Positions 14,980 through 22,795 of a stretch of 35,973 bases of DNA are shown here, one piece after another. This stretch comes from Burkholderiaceae bacterium 16 (GTDB lineage: Bacteria > Pseudomonadota > Gammaproteobacteria > Burkholderiales > Burkholderiaceae): positions 20,907 to 56,879 of the forward strand of contig JYOD01000010.1 in NCBI GenBank assembly GCA_000955785.1, read 5' to 3'. Position 1 is the stretch's first letter. Each line of letters starts with the position of its first letter. Made by a program: the position numbers and the translations under genes. A model generated the notes under the pieces. It was not told where the DNA came from and did not search any database. It saw only the letters and a program-made list of their open reading frames with translations.

Positions 14980-17315
14980 TTCCAGACTTGCCACCAGCTT
15001 TTGGCAGGGGCTTTGGCTTCGGTCCGATAGAGCGCCAGCTTTTCCTCAATCGCGCTGGCATCATCGCATTCGTATTCGTTACTGCGCGGATTGAGTGCGA
15101 GGGCCCGCTCGTAGAGCGCGGCGGCCTCGGCCCGGCGATGCAGCCCGTGGAGCGTGTCGGCGCCCAGGCATACCATCCACGACACCGAACAGGCTTCCAC
15201 CTGGCGCGCGATGCGGCTCCATAATACCGACGCCTCTTCCGGGCAGCTATGCGCCAGGTTGAATGCCATCTGCAGGCGCACGCCCAAGGCATCGGTGGAC
15301 AAGTTGTCATCGTCCAGGCCTTCTTCCCGCTGCCATTTCACCAGGCGCTCCAACCAGATCGGAATTTCGCGGTCGCGATCGAGTTTGTACAGAGCCTGGG
15401 ACACCTCGCCCAGATATTCGTTGGGGTCATGCCGGCTGTAGCCATGCTCGGCGGCGTAGTGCCAGAGCTGCTCGGCCGCGCTCACGATCCCTTCGGCATC
15501 CTTCATCGCGATCCGCACACTCAGCAGGCCGGCATAGTGTTCGGCAAACGGGCTGGCCGCGATGCCCCGCCTGTGCAGGTCGACTGCGTCCTCATAGCGC
15601 CGCTCGTCGTAGCGATAGTTGATGGCCAGGTTATTGCACATCATGGAGTAGAGGTGCGCGCAGGCATCGTACGGATGCCCGCCGCCGCTCGCGAAATAGC
15701 GCTCCATGCACGCCTGCCCTTGCTCGTAGGCGGCAGTCTGCAACTTGATGAAATCGCGGTATGTCTCGTTGCGCAGTTCCGCGGGAACGCTGTCCAGGTG
15801 TTCCTCCAGGTAGCTCCCGATCGTGACCCCGAAGTCGTAGCCCCACAGTCCGCTCGGCAGGGAGGGATGCGGCAACTTCAGCGTCTGGGGCAGCCCGAGC
15901 GATTGCACACGCGCATGGAACAGGGCGTATGCAGTACGGTTGTCGTCCATGCCGCCTTCCTGCGCCGCCGCATACAGCAGCGCCGCTTGCGTGGTGGCAT
16001 CGATGCGGCCCGCCCCGGCATCGTGCACGGCCGCCAGTCGCGTGATCCACGGATGGCGCGGCGAACGCTGCTCGGCCAGCGCGCGTGCGGCTGCGAACAC
16101 CGCCTGCATGGCCTGCGCACTATCTTCTTCCCCAACGGCGCCAAAGAGCGCCTCATGAACCGGGGAGAGCGTCCGCAGATCCTGGCCGCCTTCCTGCGCC
16201 GCCGAGATGAATCTCTCCAGTGTCTCGGCCGTATTGCAGGCCCGCATGGCGCACAATGGCCACCAGACGGAGTCGTCGTCCGCGTCGGCCAGACGCGCGT
16301 GAACCAGCCGCGCGGCGCCGTCCCACATCTCGGCTTCCAGCTGATAAATGTGAAAGAAGGCCCGGCGGCCGGCTTCTTCAACGCGCTGGGCTTCGATCAG
16401 CCACGGCAGTTCGTATTCGATGAAGTCATCGCCGCCGTCCGAGGACAGGCTATGGCGCGCGGCGGAGCAAGCGTCCAGTGCGCCCGGCAAATCGCCTTGC
16501 GCGTGCAAGGCGCGCGCGGCGAGCCGGGCCAGCCGGACTTCCAGCTCACGGCGCTGCGGCAAGGCGCGGTCCGCCGTCAGCGCCGTTACCGCCTGCTGGA
16601 AGGCGGCCAGACGCTCGGGCACGATCGCGATCAGGGCGCCGCCCAGGCGCAGCCAGTCGTCTTCGTCGACGTCCTGATCGGCATCCGCCGTCTGCAGCGC
16701 CAGGATCGCCGCACCCGCAGCTGCGCGCGCCTCGTCGTCGCTACCATGACGCGACAGCGCCCAGGCGCGCCGCCGCTGGTAGTCGGCATGGTCCCACGCG
16801 CGGAAAGCAGCCCGCTGCGCGACGGCGCCGTCCAGTGCATTGCGTAGTTCAACCGTTTCCAGCGCGATGTCCAGGTTGCGCCGCTCCAGGCTATCGAATA
16901 CCCGAAGCTGCCGGTACCGGTTCGCATCAAGGTCCGGCATCTCGGCAACGATGGCACGCATCTCTCCGAGGGCTTGCCGGGTGGGCTCTTCCTCGTCGAG
17001 GTAGTTGGCAATCTGGAGGCGATAGAGCGCCAGGTGCATGCGCAGCCCGGCCCGGGCCTCGCGCTGCGCAAGTGCCAGTACGGCGGCGCCGTCGTCGTTG
17101 ACCACGGCCTGTGCAGCCGCGGAATCGCCCGCCCGCATCCACAGCGTGTGCAGCCGGTCAATGGATTCCAGTGAATCCGCCCGCAAAGGTCTGGTGCGCA
17201 ATCTCGCCAGCAAATCAGCCGCTTCTGTTGAATTTCCTTCTTCGAGGTCAGCTTCGAGACGGTCCAGGAATTGCTCCAGCTGAGCACCTGTCAGTGCATT
17301 GCCATTGATATCCAT
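14976..17315 (-). CDS. Large TPR-like helical repeat protein, function unknown
   Basis: This 779-residue acidic, Ala/Leu-rich protein is predicted almost wholly helical. TPR-like units can be seen, for example AINYRYDERRYEDAVDLHRRG near residue 595 and LHGLHRRAEAAALYERALAL near 735. There is no signal peptide or membrane helix, and no enzymatic motif was found. The start at 17315 (MDINGN) is chosen because the extra 26 in-frame residues upstream derive from an AT-rich leader; no good Shine-Dalgarno is visible. It is first of a three-gene operon with the PcfJ-like and DUF1266 genes. It may act as a scaffold for them, which is inference only. Confidence 0.75.
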   Translation of the reverse strand: MDINGNALTGAQLEQFLDRLEADLEEGNSTEAADLLARLRTRPLRADSLESIDRLHTLWMRAGDSAAAQAVVNDDGAAVLALAQREARAGLRMHLALYRLQIANYLDEEEPTRQALGEMRAIVAEMPDLDANRYRQLRVFDSLERRNLDIALETVELRNALDGAVAQRAAFRAWDHADYQRRRAWALSRHGSDDEARAAAGAAILALQTADADQDVDEDDWLRLGGALIAIVPERLAAFQQAVTALTADRALPQRRELEVRLARLAARALHAQGDLPGALDACSAARHSLSSDGGDDFIEYELPWLIEAQRVEEAGRRAFFHIYQLEAEMWDGAARLVHARLADADDDSVWWPLCAMRACNTAETLERFISAAQEGGQDLRTLSPVHEALFGAVGEEDSAQAMQAVFAAARALAEQRSPRHPWITRLAAVHDAGAGRIDATTQAALLYAAAQEGGMDDNRTAYALFHARVQSLGLPQTLKLPHPSLPSGLWGYDFGVTIGSYLEEHLDSVPAELRNETYRDFIKLQTAAYEQGQACMERYFASGGGHPYDACAHLYSMMCNNLAINYRYDERRYEDAVDLHRRGIAASPFAEHYAGLLSVRIAMKDAEGIVSAAEQLWHYAAEHGYSRHDPNEYLGEVSQALYKLDRDREIPIWLERLVKWQREEGLDDDNLSTDALGVRLQMAFNLAHSCPEEASVLWSRIARQVEACSVSWMVCLGADTLHGLHRRAEAAALYERALALNPRSNEYECDDASAIEEKLALYRTEAKAPAKSWWQVWK

Positions 17316-17635
17316 GATTTTTTTTGATTTTCTGGGAGAAACAACAAAAATGATTAATGTGCGGCCAATGCCGGATTCTACCCGGAGATCCAATGGAGCT
17401 GGAGGCGCCTGGTCCTCTCGAATGAACGAGGTGCCTGGGCCACGTCACGCATTGCGTGACGGCTGTGACGGCGACTGTTTACAATTGGCTTTCTGTCTGA
17501 CGACACCTGCCGACAAAGGCTGTCAGGAAGGTATGAGATAGTGGCGCGCACGGGGCATTTCGATTGATATTGCTCCTGTCACCTGATGACACGAATGCGT
17601 GTCCGGCGCAATAAAAACACGAGACAAACTCGAAC
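17316..17635. promoter_or_regulatory. Divergent intergenic region with perfect palindrome
   Basis: This 320-bp gap separates the minus-strand TPR operon from the plus-strand MATE gene. Its first 50 bases are strikingly AT-rich (poly-A and poly-T tracts), suiting a promoter or leader for the TPR operon. A perfect 9-bp inverted repeat with one central base (17443-17461; arms CGTCACGCA and TGCGTGACG) is a strong operator candidate. TTTACA at 17478-17483 resembles a -35, but I see no good -10 at the right distance. No gene is supported within it. Confidence 0.6.
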
Positions 17636-19159
17636 ATGCCAACAAAATCCAAAGCCCAGCTGACCACGGGCCCGATCGGCCGCACTTTGCTGCTGTTCTC
17701 GCTACCGGTGCTGGGCAGCAATATCCTGCAGTCGCTCAATGCCTCGATCAATTCGGTGTGGGTCGGGCACTTTCTCGGTGAGGCGGCGCTGACGGCCACC
17801 TCCAATGCCAACATCATCCTGTTCTTCCTGCTGGGCGTGGTGTTTGGCATCAGCGTGGCCAACACCATCATGATCGGGCAAGCCGTGGGCGCGCGCGACC
17901 TGGGCGAGGCGCGCCGCGTGGTGGGCACCAGCACCACCTTCTTCGTCCTGCTGTCGGTACTTGCTGCGGCGCTCGGCTATGCCTTCACGCCAGACATCCT
18001 TGCCGCGATGGATACGCCGGCCGATGCCAGGGCGCTGGCCATCAGCTACCTGCGCATCATCTTCCTGGCGCTGCCCTTCATGTACTTCTACAACTTCGTG
18101 ATGATGACGCTGCGCGGCGCGGGGGATTCGCGCACGCCGTTCTATTTCATGGTGTTGTCGGTGGGGCTGGACGTGCTGCTCAATCCGCTGCTGATCTTCG
18201 GCATCGGCCCGTTTCCCGAACTCGGCATCGCGGGATCGGCGCTGTCCACGCTGATCGCGCAACTGGTGAGCCTGGCCGCGATGCTGGCGGTGCTCTACCG
18301 CCGCCGCCACTTCCTCGCGCTGCGCCGGCATCAGCTGGCCTACCTGCGGCCCGATACCGGCATCTTGCGCGCGCTGGTGGCCAAGGGCCTGCCGATGGGC
18401 TTGCAGATGGTGGTGATCTCGTCGTCCGCGATTGTGATGATGTCACTGGTCAATCGCTACGGCTCGCAGACCACTGCCGCGTATGGCGTGGCCTCGCAGC
18501 TATGGACCTATGTGCAGATGCCGGCGCTGGCCGTGGGCGCGAGCGTGTCGTCGATGGTGGCGCAGAACGTAGGCGCCGGCTTGTGGGATCGCGTGACCCG
18601 CATCACGCGGGTAGGGCTGTTGTTCAACCTGTTGATGACGGGGGCGCTGGTTGGCCTGATCTACCTGTTCAACCGCCATTCGCTCGGCCTCTTCCTGCCC
18701 GATGACGGCACGGCAATCGGCATCGCGCAACATATCAACGCCATCGTGCTTTGGTCCTTCATCCTGTTCGGCTTCACCATCGTGCTGTTCGGCACCGTGC
18801 GCGCCACCGGCGCGGTGATGGCACCGCTGGTGATTCTCTTCCTGTCGATGTGGGTGGTGCGCTTGCCGTTTGCCTGGGTACTCGAGCGCACCATCGGCGC
18901 CGATGCGATCTGGTGGAGCTTTCCGCTGGGCTCGATCGTCTCGGTGACGCTGGCGGTCGCGTACTACCGTTTCGGCAACTGGCGCGCGAGCCATATCCTG
19001 CCGGCGGCACCCAGCCCGGCGCCGGAGCCGGAGTTCGCGCCCCAGGCGCCCGACACCAGCATGGGCACGCCGTGCGAGGAGGCCCTGTCAACCGCTGGCG
19101 CCGGCAGCATCGGCGAGGCGGCGATGGCGGGCGAGGTGTCGAAGCAGGGCGCTGACTGA
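17636..19159 (+). CDS. MATE family multidrug/cation-coupled exporter
   Basis: This 507-residue inner-membrane exporter of the MATE (NorM-like) family has about 12 membrane helices. It starts with GPIGRTLLLFSLPVLGSNILQ, typical for helix 1, followed by NASINSVWVGHFLGEAALTA and GISVANTIMIGQAVGARD; the second half repeats the pattern (LVAKGLPMGLQMVV, GVASQLWTYVQMPALAVG). MATE proteins export drugs, dyes or metabolites using Na+ or H+. The last 50 residues form a hydrophilic Pro/Ala/Glu-rich tail beyond the usual family length. A convergent MarR regulator lies next to it and might control it. Substrate unknown. Confidence 0.92.
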   Translation: MPTKSKAQLTTGPIGRTLLLFSLPVLGSNILQSLNASINSVWVGHFLGEAALTATSNANIILFFLLGVVFGISVANTIMIGQAVGARDLGEARRVVGTSTTFFVLLSVLAAALGYAFTPDILAAMDTPADARALAISYLRIIFLALPFMYFYNFVMMTLRGAGDSRTPFYFMVLSVGLDVLLNPLLIFGIGPFPELGIAGSALSTLIAQLVSLAAMLAVLYRRRHFLALRRHQLAYLRPDTGILRALVAKGLPMGLQMVVISSSAIVMMSLVNRYGSQTTAAYGVASQLWTYVQMPALAVGASVSSMVAQNVGAGLWDRVTRITRVGLLFNLLMTGALVGLIYLFNRHSLGLFLPDDGTAIGIAQHINAIVLWSFILFGFTIVLFGTVRATGAVMAPLVILFLSMWVVRLPFAWVLERTIGADAIWWSFPLGSIVSVTLAVAYYRFGNWRASHILPAAPSPAPEPEFAPQAPDTSMGTPCEEALSTAGAGSIGEAAMAGEVSKQGAD

Positions 19160-19196
19160 GCGCACCGGTTGGCGGCGTCCGGCACGCCGCGTTGCA

Positions 19197-19751
19197 TCAC
19201 TCCAGGACGGCCCCGTGTTCAGCGGGGCCGCTTTCACTTTCATTTCCCCTTGCCAGCCCGGCCAGCCAGCGCCGCACCACCTGCTCCTCCTGCTCCGTGA
19301 GGCCCGCGCGCAACTGCGCTTCATTCTGCAGGGCGCGCTCGCGGCACGTGGCCAGCAGCGCGGCGCCGGCCGGCGTCAGCACGATGTTCTGGATCCGGCC
19401 GTGCACCGGATGGGGCTGGCGCCGGATCGATCCGGCCTTCTCCAGGTTGGCCACGATCACGCTGACGGTCTGCGGCGTCAGCAAGGCGAGCCTGGCGAGG
19501 TCGGCATTGGACAAGCCGGGATAAGAGCCCAGCATGGTTAGCACCACGAATTGCGGAGAGGTGACGCCGAGGTCCCCCAGTGCGCGCTCCATGCGCAGCC
19601 GGTTAGCGGCGCCGGCCTGGCGCAGCAGATAGCCGAGGTAGCCGCTTTCGCCGCGTTTGCCCTCGCCGGGACGGGGCACACCGTGCGCCGCGGCAGTCAT
19701 GGCGGGGAGGGGGGCTGGGCTAGGCGGGCGGCGCGAGGCGGGATGGCTCAT
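19197..19751 (-). CDS. MarR family transcriptional regulator
   Basis: The product is 184 residues with a winged helix (about 63-135). Landmarks are VTSPQFVVLTMLGSYPGLSN, the recognition helix region LTPQTVSVIVANLEKAG, and a wing (HPVHGRIQNIVLTPAG). MarR proteins commonly repress efflux or aromatic-degradation genes and respond to phenolic ligands. The first 30 residues are Pro/Arg-rich and probably disordered; M18 is an alternative start. It converges on the MATE exporter gene, with 37 bp between stops. Control of that exporter is plausible but unproven. Confidence 0.9.
   Translation of the reverse strand: MSHPASRRPPSPAPLPAMTAAAHGVPRPGEGKRGESGYLGYLLRQAGAANRLRMERALGDLGVTSPQFVVLTMLGSYPGLSNADLARLALLTPQTVSVIVANLEKAGSIRRQPHPVHGRIQNIVLTPAGAALLATCRERALQNEAQLRAGLTEQEEQVVRRWLAGLARGNESESGPAEHGAVLE
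19208..19240 (+). terminator. Likely terminator of the MATE gene
   Basis: An 8-bp GC stem (19208-19215 with 19223-19230, loop of seven) is followed by a T-rich stretch (CTTTCACTTTCATTT). It lies inside the 3' end of the convergent MarR coding sequence, a space-saving arrangement for convergent genes. Confidence 0.6.
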
Positions 19752-20030
19752 GGATCAATACGCTTATCATGTTCGTGCTCTGACATTATCGCAGAGTCCG
19801 CCCCAGATGCTGCGACTGCCACGCGCAGCGGCATGAAAGGCAATCGAAAGTTGCGTATGGCATTGTGCTCGCCGTGGCCAAAGCGGATGCATGCCGTCCG
19901 TGTTTTCTTGCTGCGTGTTCCACCTCGAATGCCTCGCGCTCGATGCCCTCTGCCGGCAGTCGGCGTTCGCGTGTTCGTGCCAAGCGCATATCCGATCTCC
20001 GCGGTTCCTGGTGCCCTCTGGGCTTCCTTC

Positions 20031-20070
20031 CCCTTCAGTTTCCCTTCGATTTCCCTTCAGTTCCCTTTCA
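20031..20070. repeat. Tandem 11-bp CCCTTCAGTTT-type repeat
   Basis: Successive units are CCCTTCAGTTT (20031-20041), CCCTTCGATTT (20042-20052), CCCTTCAGTT (20053-20062) and a degenerate CCCTTTCA. Spacing near one helical turn would place the units on the same DNA face. It may be a regulator binding array or a simple slippage product. Confidence 0.7.
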
Positions 20071-20084
20071 TGCGTCTTTCGTTA

Positions 20085-20105
20085 ATACATCACGATGTGA
20101 TGCAT
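20085..20105. promoter_or_regulatory. Operator-like inverted repeat
   Basis: Arms ATACATCAC (20085-20093) and GTGATGCAT (20097-20105) are complementary at eight of nine positions around a GAT centre. Position about 200 bp upstream of tctB, next to an AT-rich segment, suits a transcription factor site. The cognate regulator is unknown. Confidence 0.6.
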
Positions 20106-20300
20106 ATTTTTTCAGGGAATTTCAGTGCGTATCGGTGAATACCCCTAAACCAAGACAAATGAAAGCAAGCTGAAAGATCGCCTCTCTAATGTTCGAACCA
20201 ACCTGCAGGGACAGCATCTTCCCTGCCGATCGAACCGCCTTCGCATGCAAGAGCCTGTGTGTGGAGGGCACTGCTTCTATGTACTTTGAGGAGAATCGTT

Positions 20301-20762
20301 TTGCGCATACGCAGCCAAAAGGACTTTGCCTCCGGCCTGATGTTCATTCTGGTCGGACTGGGCTTTTCCTTCGTCGCTCGCGGCTATTCCATGGGATCAG
20401 CCGCCAAGATGGGCCCCGGATATTTTCCGTTTCTGCTCGGTCTGGTACTCGCCATACTCGGTGCATTTGTTCTGATCGGTTCGCTATCGAGCAAGGGGGA
20501 GAAGGATCAGCTCGCCCGCTGGGACCTGAAGACCCTGTTGTGGATCCTGGGTTCGGTGGTGCTGTTCGGCCTGCTGCTCAAGCCGCTCGGCATGGTGCTG
20601 TCGGTGTTCGTGCTGGTGCTGGTGTCGTCGATGGCCAGCCATGAGTTCAGCTGGAAGGGCGCGATCCTGAACGCCATCGTGCTGGTGCTGATCAGCATGG
20701 GCGCCTTCGTGTACGGCATCAACCTGCAGATGCCGGTGTGGCCTGCTTTCATTACTGGTTAA
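20301..20762 (+). CDS. tctB: Tripartite tricarboxylate transporter, small membrane subunit TctB
   Basis: The product is 153 residues with about four membrane helices and matches TctB: an N-terminal RSQKDFASGLMFILVGLGF, then MGSAAKMGPGYFPFLLGLVLAILG. It pairs with TctA in secondary, binding-protein-dependent uptake of tricarboxylates or other carboxylates. The start is best placed at TTG 20301, because GAGGAG lies at 20288-20293 with seven bases spacing and the protein then begins with the usual MRIRSQKD. An in-frame GTG at 20259 would add 14 unlikely residues. tctA follows after 12 bp. No tctC (periplasmic binding protein) is in the window. Confidence 0.92.
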   Translation: MRIRSQKDFASGLMFILVGLGFSFVARGYSMGSAAKMGPGYFPFLLGLVLAILGAFVLIGSLSSKGEKDQLARWDLKTLLWILGSVVLFGLLLKPLGMVLSVFVLVLVSSMASHEFSWKGAILNAIVLVLISMGAFVYGINLQMPVWPAFITG

Positions 20763-20774
20763 GGAGTCGGCCAT

Positions 20775-22277
20775 ATGGAATTGATTGACCATCTTGCCTT
20801 GGGATTCTCCACGGCGCTGTCGCTGCAAAACCTGGCATACGCCTTCCTGGGCTGCGTGCTGGGTACCCTGATCGGCGTGCTGCCGGGCCTGGGGCCTCTG
20901 GCCACCATCGCCATGCTGCTGCCGGTAACCTACACGCTGCCGCCGGTGGCCGCGCTGATCATGCTGGCCGGTATTTACTACGGCGCGCAGTACGGTGGCT
21001 CCACCACCGCCATCCTGGTCAACCTGCCGGGTGAGTCGTCGTCGGTGGTGACCACCATCGATGGCTACCAGATGGCACGGCGGGGACGGGCAGGGGTCGC
21101 GCTGGCAACCTCGGGCCTGGGCTCGTTCTTCGCCGGCTGCGTGGCAACCCTGATCCTGGCCGCGTTCGCTACGCCGCTGTCGGAACTGGCGTTCAAGTTC
21201 GGTCCCGCCGAATACTTCTCGCTGATGGTGCTGGGCCTGATCGGTGCCGTGGTGCTGGCTTCGGGTTCGCTGCCCAAGGCGGTTGCGATGATCGTGCTGG
21301 GCCTGCTGCTGGGTCTGATCGGTACCGACGTGAACTCGGGTGCCGCGCGTTTCTCCTTCGACATTCCGGAACTGACTGACGGTATCGACTTCGTCGCGCT
21401 GGCCATGGGTATGTTCGGCTTCGCTGAAATCGTCGCCAACCTGGAGCAGAAGGAAGACCGCGAGACCTTCACCGACCGCGTGACCAACCTGTGGCCGACC
21501 AAGGAAGACTTCAAGCGCATGGCGCCCGCGGTTCTGCGCGGCACGATGCTGGGTTCGGCGCTGGGCATCCTGCCGGGCGGCGGTGCTGCACTGGCTTCGT
21601 TCGCGGCCTACTCGCTGGAAAAGAAGACCTCGAAGTACGCGCATGAATTCGGCAAGGGCGCCATCGAAGGCGTGGCAGGTCCGGAGTCGGCCAATAACGC
21701 CGCCGCGCAGACCTCCTTCATCCCGCTGCTGACGCTGGGCATTCCGCCCAACGCGGTGATGGCGCTGATGGTGGGCGCGATGACCATCCACAACATCCAG
21801 CCGGGTCCGCAGGTCATGACCAGCAACCCCGCGCTGTTCTGGGGCCTGATCGCCTCGATGTGGATCGGCAACCTGATGCTGATCATCCTGAACCTGCCGA
21901 TGATCGGAATCTGGGTGAAGCTGCTGACCGTGCCTTACCGCTTCCTGTACCCGGCCATCCTGGTGTTCTGTGGTATCGGTGTGTACTCGGTCAACAACCA
22001 GACCTTCGACGTGTTCATGGCGGCAGGCTTCGGCATCCTCGGCTACCTGTTCCTGAAGCTCAAGTGCGAGCCGGCACCGTTGCTGCTGGGCTTTGTGCTG
22101 GGACCGATGATGGAAGAAAACTTCCGTCGCTCCCTGCTGCTGTCGCGTGGCGAGTTCACCGTGTTCGTGACCCGTCCGCTGTCGATGGGCCTGCTGATCG
22201 CCGCTGCCGCACTGGTCGCTGTTGTCGCACTGCCGTCGATCAAGGCGAAGCGCGAAGAGGCGTTCCAGGAAGAGTAG
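20775..22277 (+). CDS. tctA: Tripartite tricarboxylate transporter, large membrane subunit TctA
   Basis: This 500-residue protein has about 11-12 membrane helices and clear TctA signatures: GTLIGVLPGLGPLATIAMLLP near residue 30, YYGAQYGGSTTAILVNLPGE (68-87), and a second-half repeat LGILPGGGAALASFAAY followed by GPESANNAAAQTSFIPLLTLGIP. It forms the transport channel with TctB and takes substrate from a TctC binding protein. AAGGAG at 20761-20766 supports the ATG at 20775. Codon use is more biased toward preferred codons than in neighbours (for example a near-uniform CTG for Leu), which may mean high expression. A strong terminator follows. Confidence 0.95.
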   Translation: MELIDHLALGFSTALSLQNLAYAFLGCVLGTLIGVLPGLGPLATIAMLLPVTYTLPPVAALIMLAGIYYGAQYGGSTTAILVNLPGESSSVVTTIDGYQMARRGRAGVALATSGLGSFFAGCVATLILAAFATPLSELAFKFGPAEYFSLMVLGLIGAVVLASGSLPKAVAMIVLGLLLGLIGTDVNSGAARFSFDIPELTDGIDFVALAMGMFGFAEIVANLEQKEDRETFTDRVTNLWPTKEDFKRMAPAVLRGTMLGSALGILPGGGAALASFAAYSLEKKTSKYAHEFGKGAIEGVAGPESANNAAAQTSFIPLLTLGIPPNAVMALMVGAMTIHNIQPGPQVMTSNPALFWGLIASMWIGNLMLIILNLPMIGIWVKLLTVPYRFLYPAILVFCGIGVYSVNNQTFDVFMAAGFGILGYLFLKLKCEPAPLLLGFVLGPMMEENFRRSLLLSRGEFTVFVTRPLSMGLLIAAAALVAVVALPSIKAKREEAFQEE

Positions 22278-22293
22278 TCATAGAGCCCCACCC

Positions 22294-22314
22294 GCGCCGG
22301 CCTCGTGCCGGCGC
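22294..22314. repeat. Perfect 8-bp inverted repeat after tctA
   Basis: GCGCCGGC (22294-22301) pairs with GCCGGCGC (22307-22314) around a five-base loop, 17 bp after the tctA stop. It may stabilise the transcript end together with the terminator that follows. Confidence 0.55.
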
Positions 22315-22330
22315 ATGCAACGCAAGATTT

Positions 22331-22360
22331 GGGGTGCCTCTGGCACCCCGATTTTTTTTT
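22331..22360 (+). terminator. Rho-independent terminator of tctBA
   Basis: A perfect 8-bp stem (GGGGTGCC 22331-22338 with GGCACCCC 22342-22349, loop TCT) is followed by GA and nine T. This is a classical intrinsic terminator 54 bp after tctA. Confidence 0.94.
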
Positions 22361-22484
22361 AGATAGCGCTCCCGGTGCAAGCCGGGCCGCTCGCACTGAA
22401 CACGCCCGGCTGCGCTCGCAGCGCCAGGGCTGCGCATGATGATCAGCTCTATCGCACCGCTGTCTGGTGCGTCACAGGCGCCGC

Positions 22485-22781
22485 ATGAGAACTCCAGCAC
22501 TAGATGGCTTCGTTTCGAAGCTGTACATCCTGAAACTTGTCCAGTCGAGTCCATCGACAGTGATGACACTGGTCGACCGTTTGCGCGAGCACGGGGTCGA
22601 GAAGAATATTCGTTCGCTCAGGCCCATCCTGCGTAGCTTGCTCATCGCACGGGCTATCACGGCGGAGCTGGTGGAAGGCAGTGGTCGGGTCTATTGCATT
22701 ACGGATAGCGGGCGGGAGGAACTGGATAACTATCTCTCGCACCTGGACGTGCTGCAGAGTGATATCGGGCAGGGGAGTTGA
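22485..22781 (+). CDS. Small PadR-like winged-helix regulator
   Basis: This 98-residue protein has the layout of a stand-alone PadR-like winged helix: LDGFVSKLYILKLV as first helix, STVMTLVDRLREHGVEKNIRSLRPILRSLL as the recognition region, a wing ending in GRVYCITDSGREEL, and a short C-terminal helix LDNYLSHLDVL. The second PadR helical domain is minimal. The ATG at 22485 has only a weak ribosome binding site. It follows the tctA terminator and so has its own promoter, and it converges on the broken histidine kinase. Target genes are unknown. Confidence 0.75.
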   Translation: MRTPALDGFVSKLYILKLVQSSPSTVMTLVDRLREHGVEKNIRSLRPILRSLLIARAITAELVEGSGRVYCITDSGREELDNYLSHLDVLQSDIGQGS

Positions 22782-22795
22782 GGGGCGCCCAACCC

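Larger units (their letters stand above)
19752..20300. promoter_or_regulatory. Long intergenic region upstream of tctB with repeats
   Basis: No convincing gene lies in this 549-bp stretch between the MarR regulator and tctB. It contains an about 11-bp pyrimidine-rich tandem repeat at 20031-20070 and a strong inverted repeat at 20085-20105, then an AT-rich stretch with duplicated TTTCAG. The last 12 bases hold the GAGGAG ribosome binding site for tctB. The layout suggests a regulated promoter with a leader of 100-200 bases for tctBA. Confidence 0.6.

Noticed and set aside
15249..16847. Plus-strand open frame of 532 codons opposite the TPR-like gene
   Set aside because: No recognisable motif and low-complexity shadow composition. 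The minus-strand frame is longer, has TPR-like units and a coupled downstream gene.
20031..20070. CRISPR-like array
   Set aside because: Repeat units are about 11 bp with no spacers; far too short for a CRISPR array.
19551..20138. Possible gene in the region between marR and tctB
   Set aside because: The frames there have no ribosome binding site or motif, and the sequence contains pyrimidine-rich repeats and an operator-like site instead.
20484..21791. Minus-strand open frame opposite tctBA
   Set aside because: His/Gln/Arg-rich shadow; tctA and tctB are certain.
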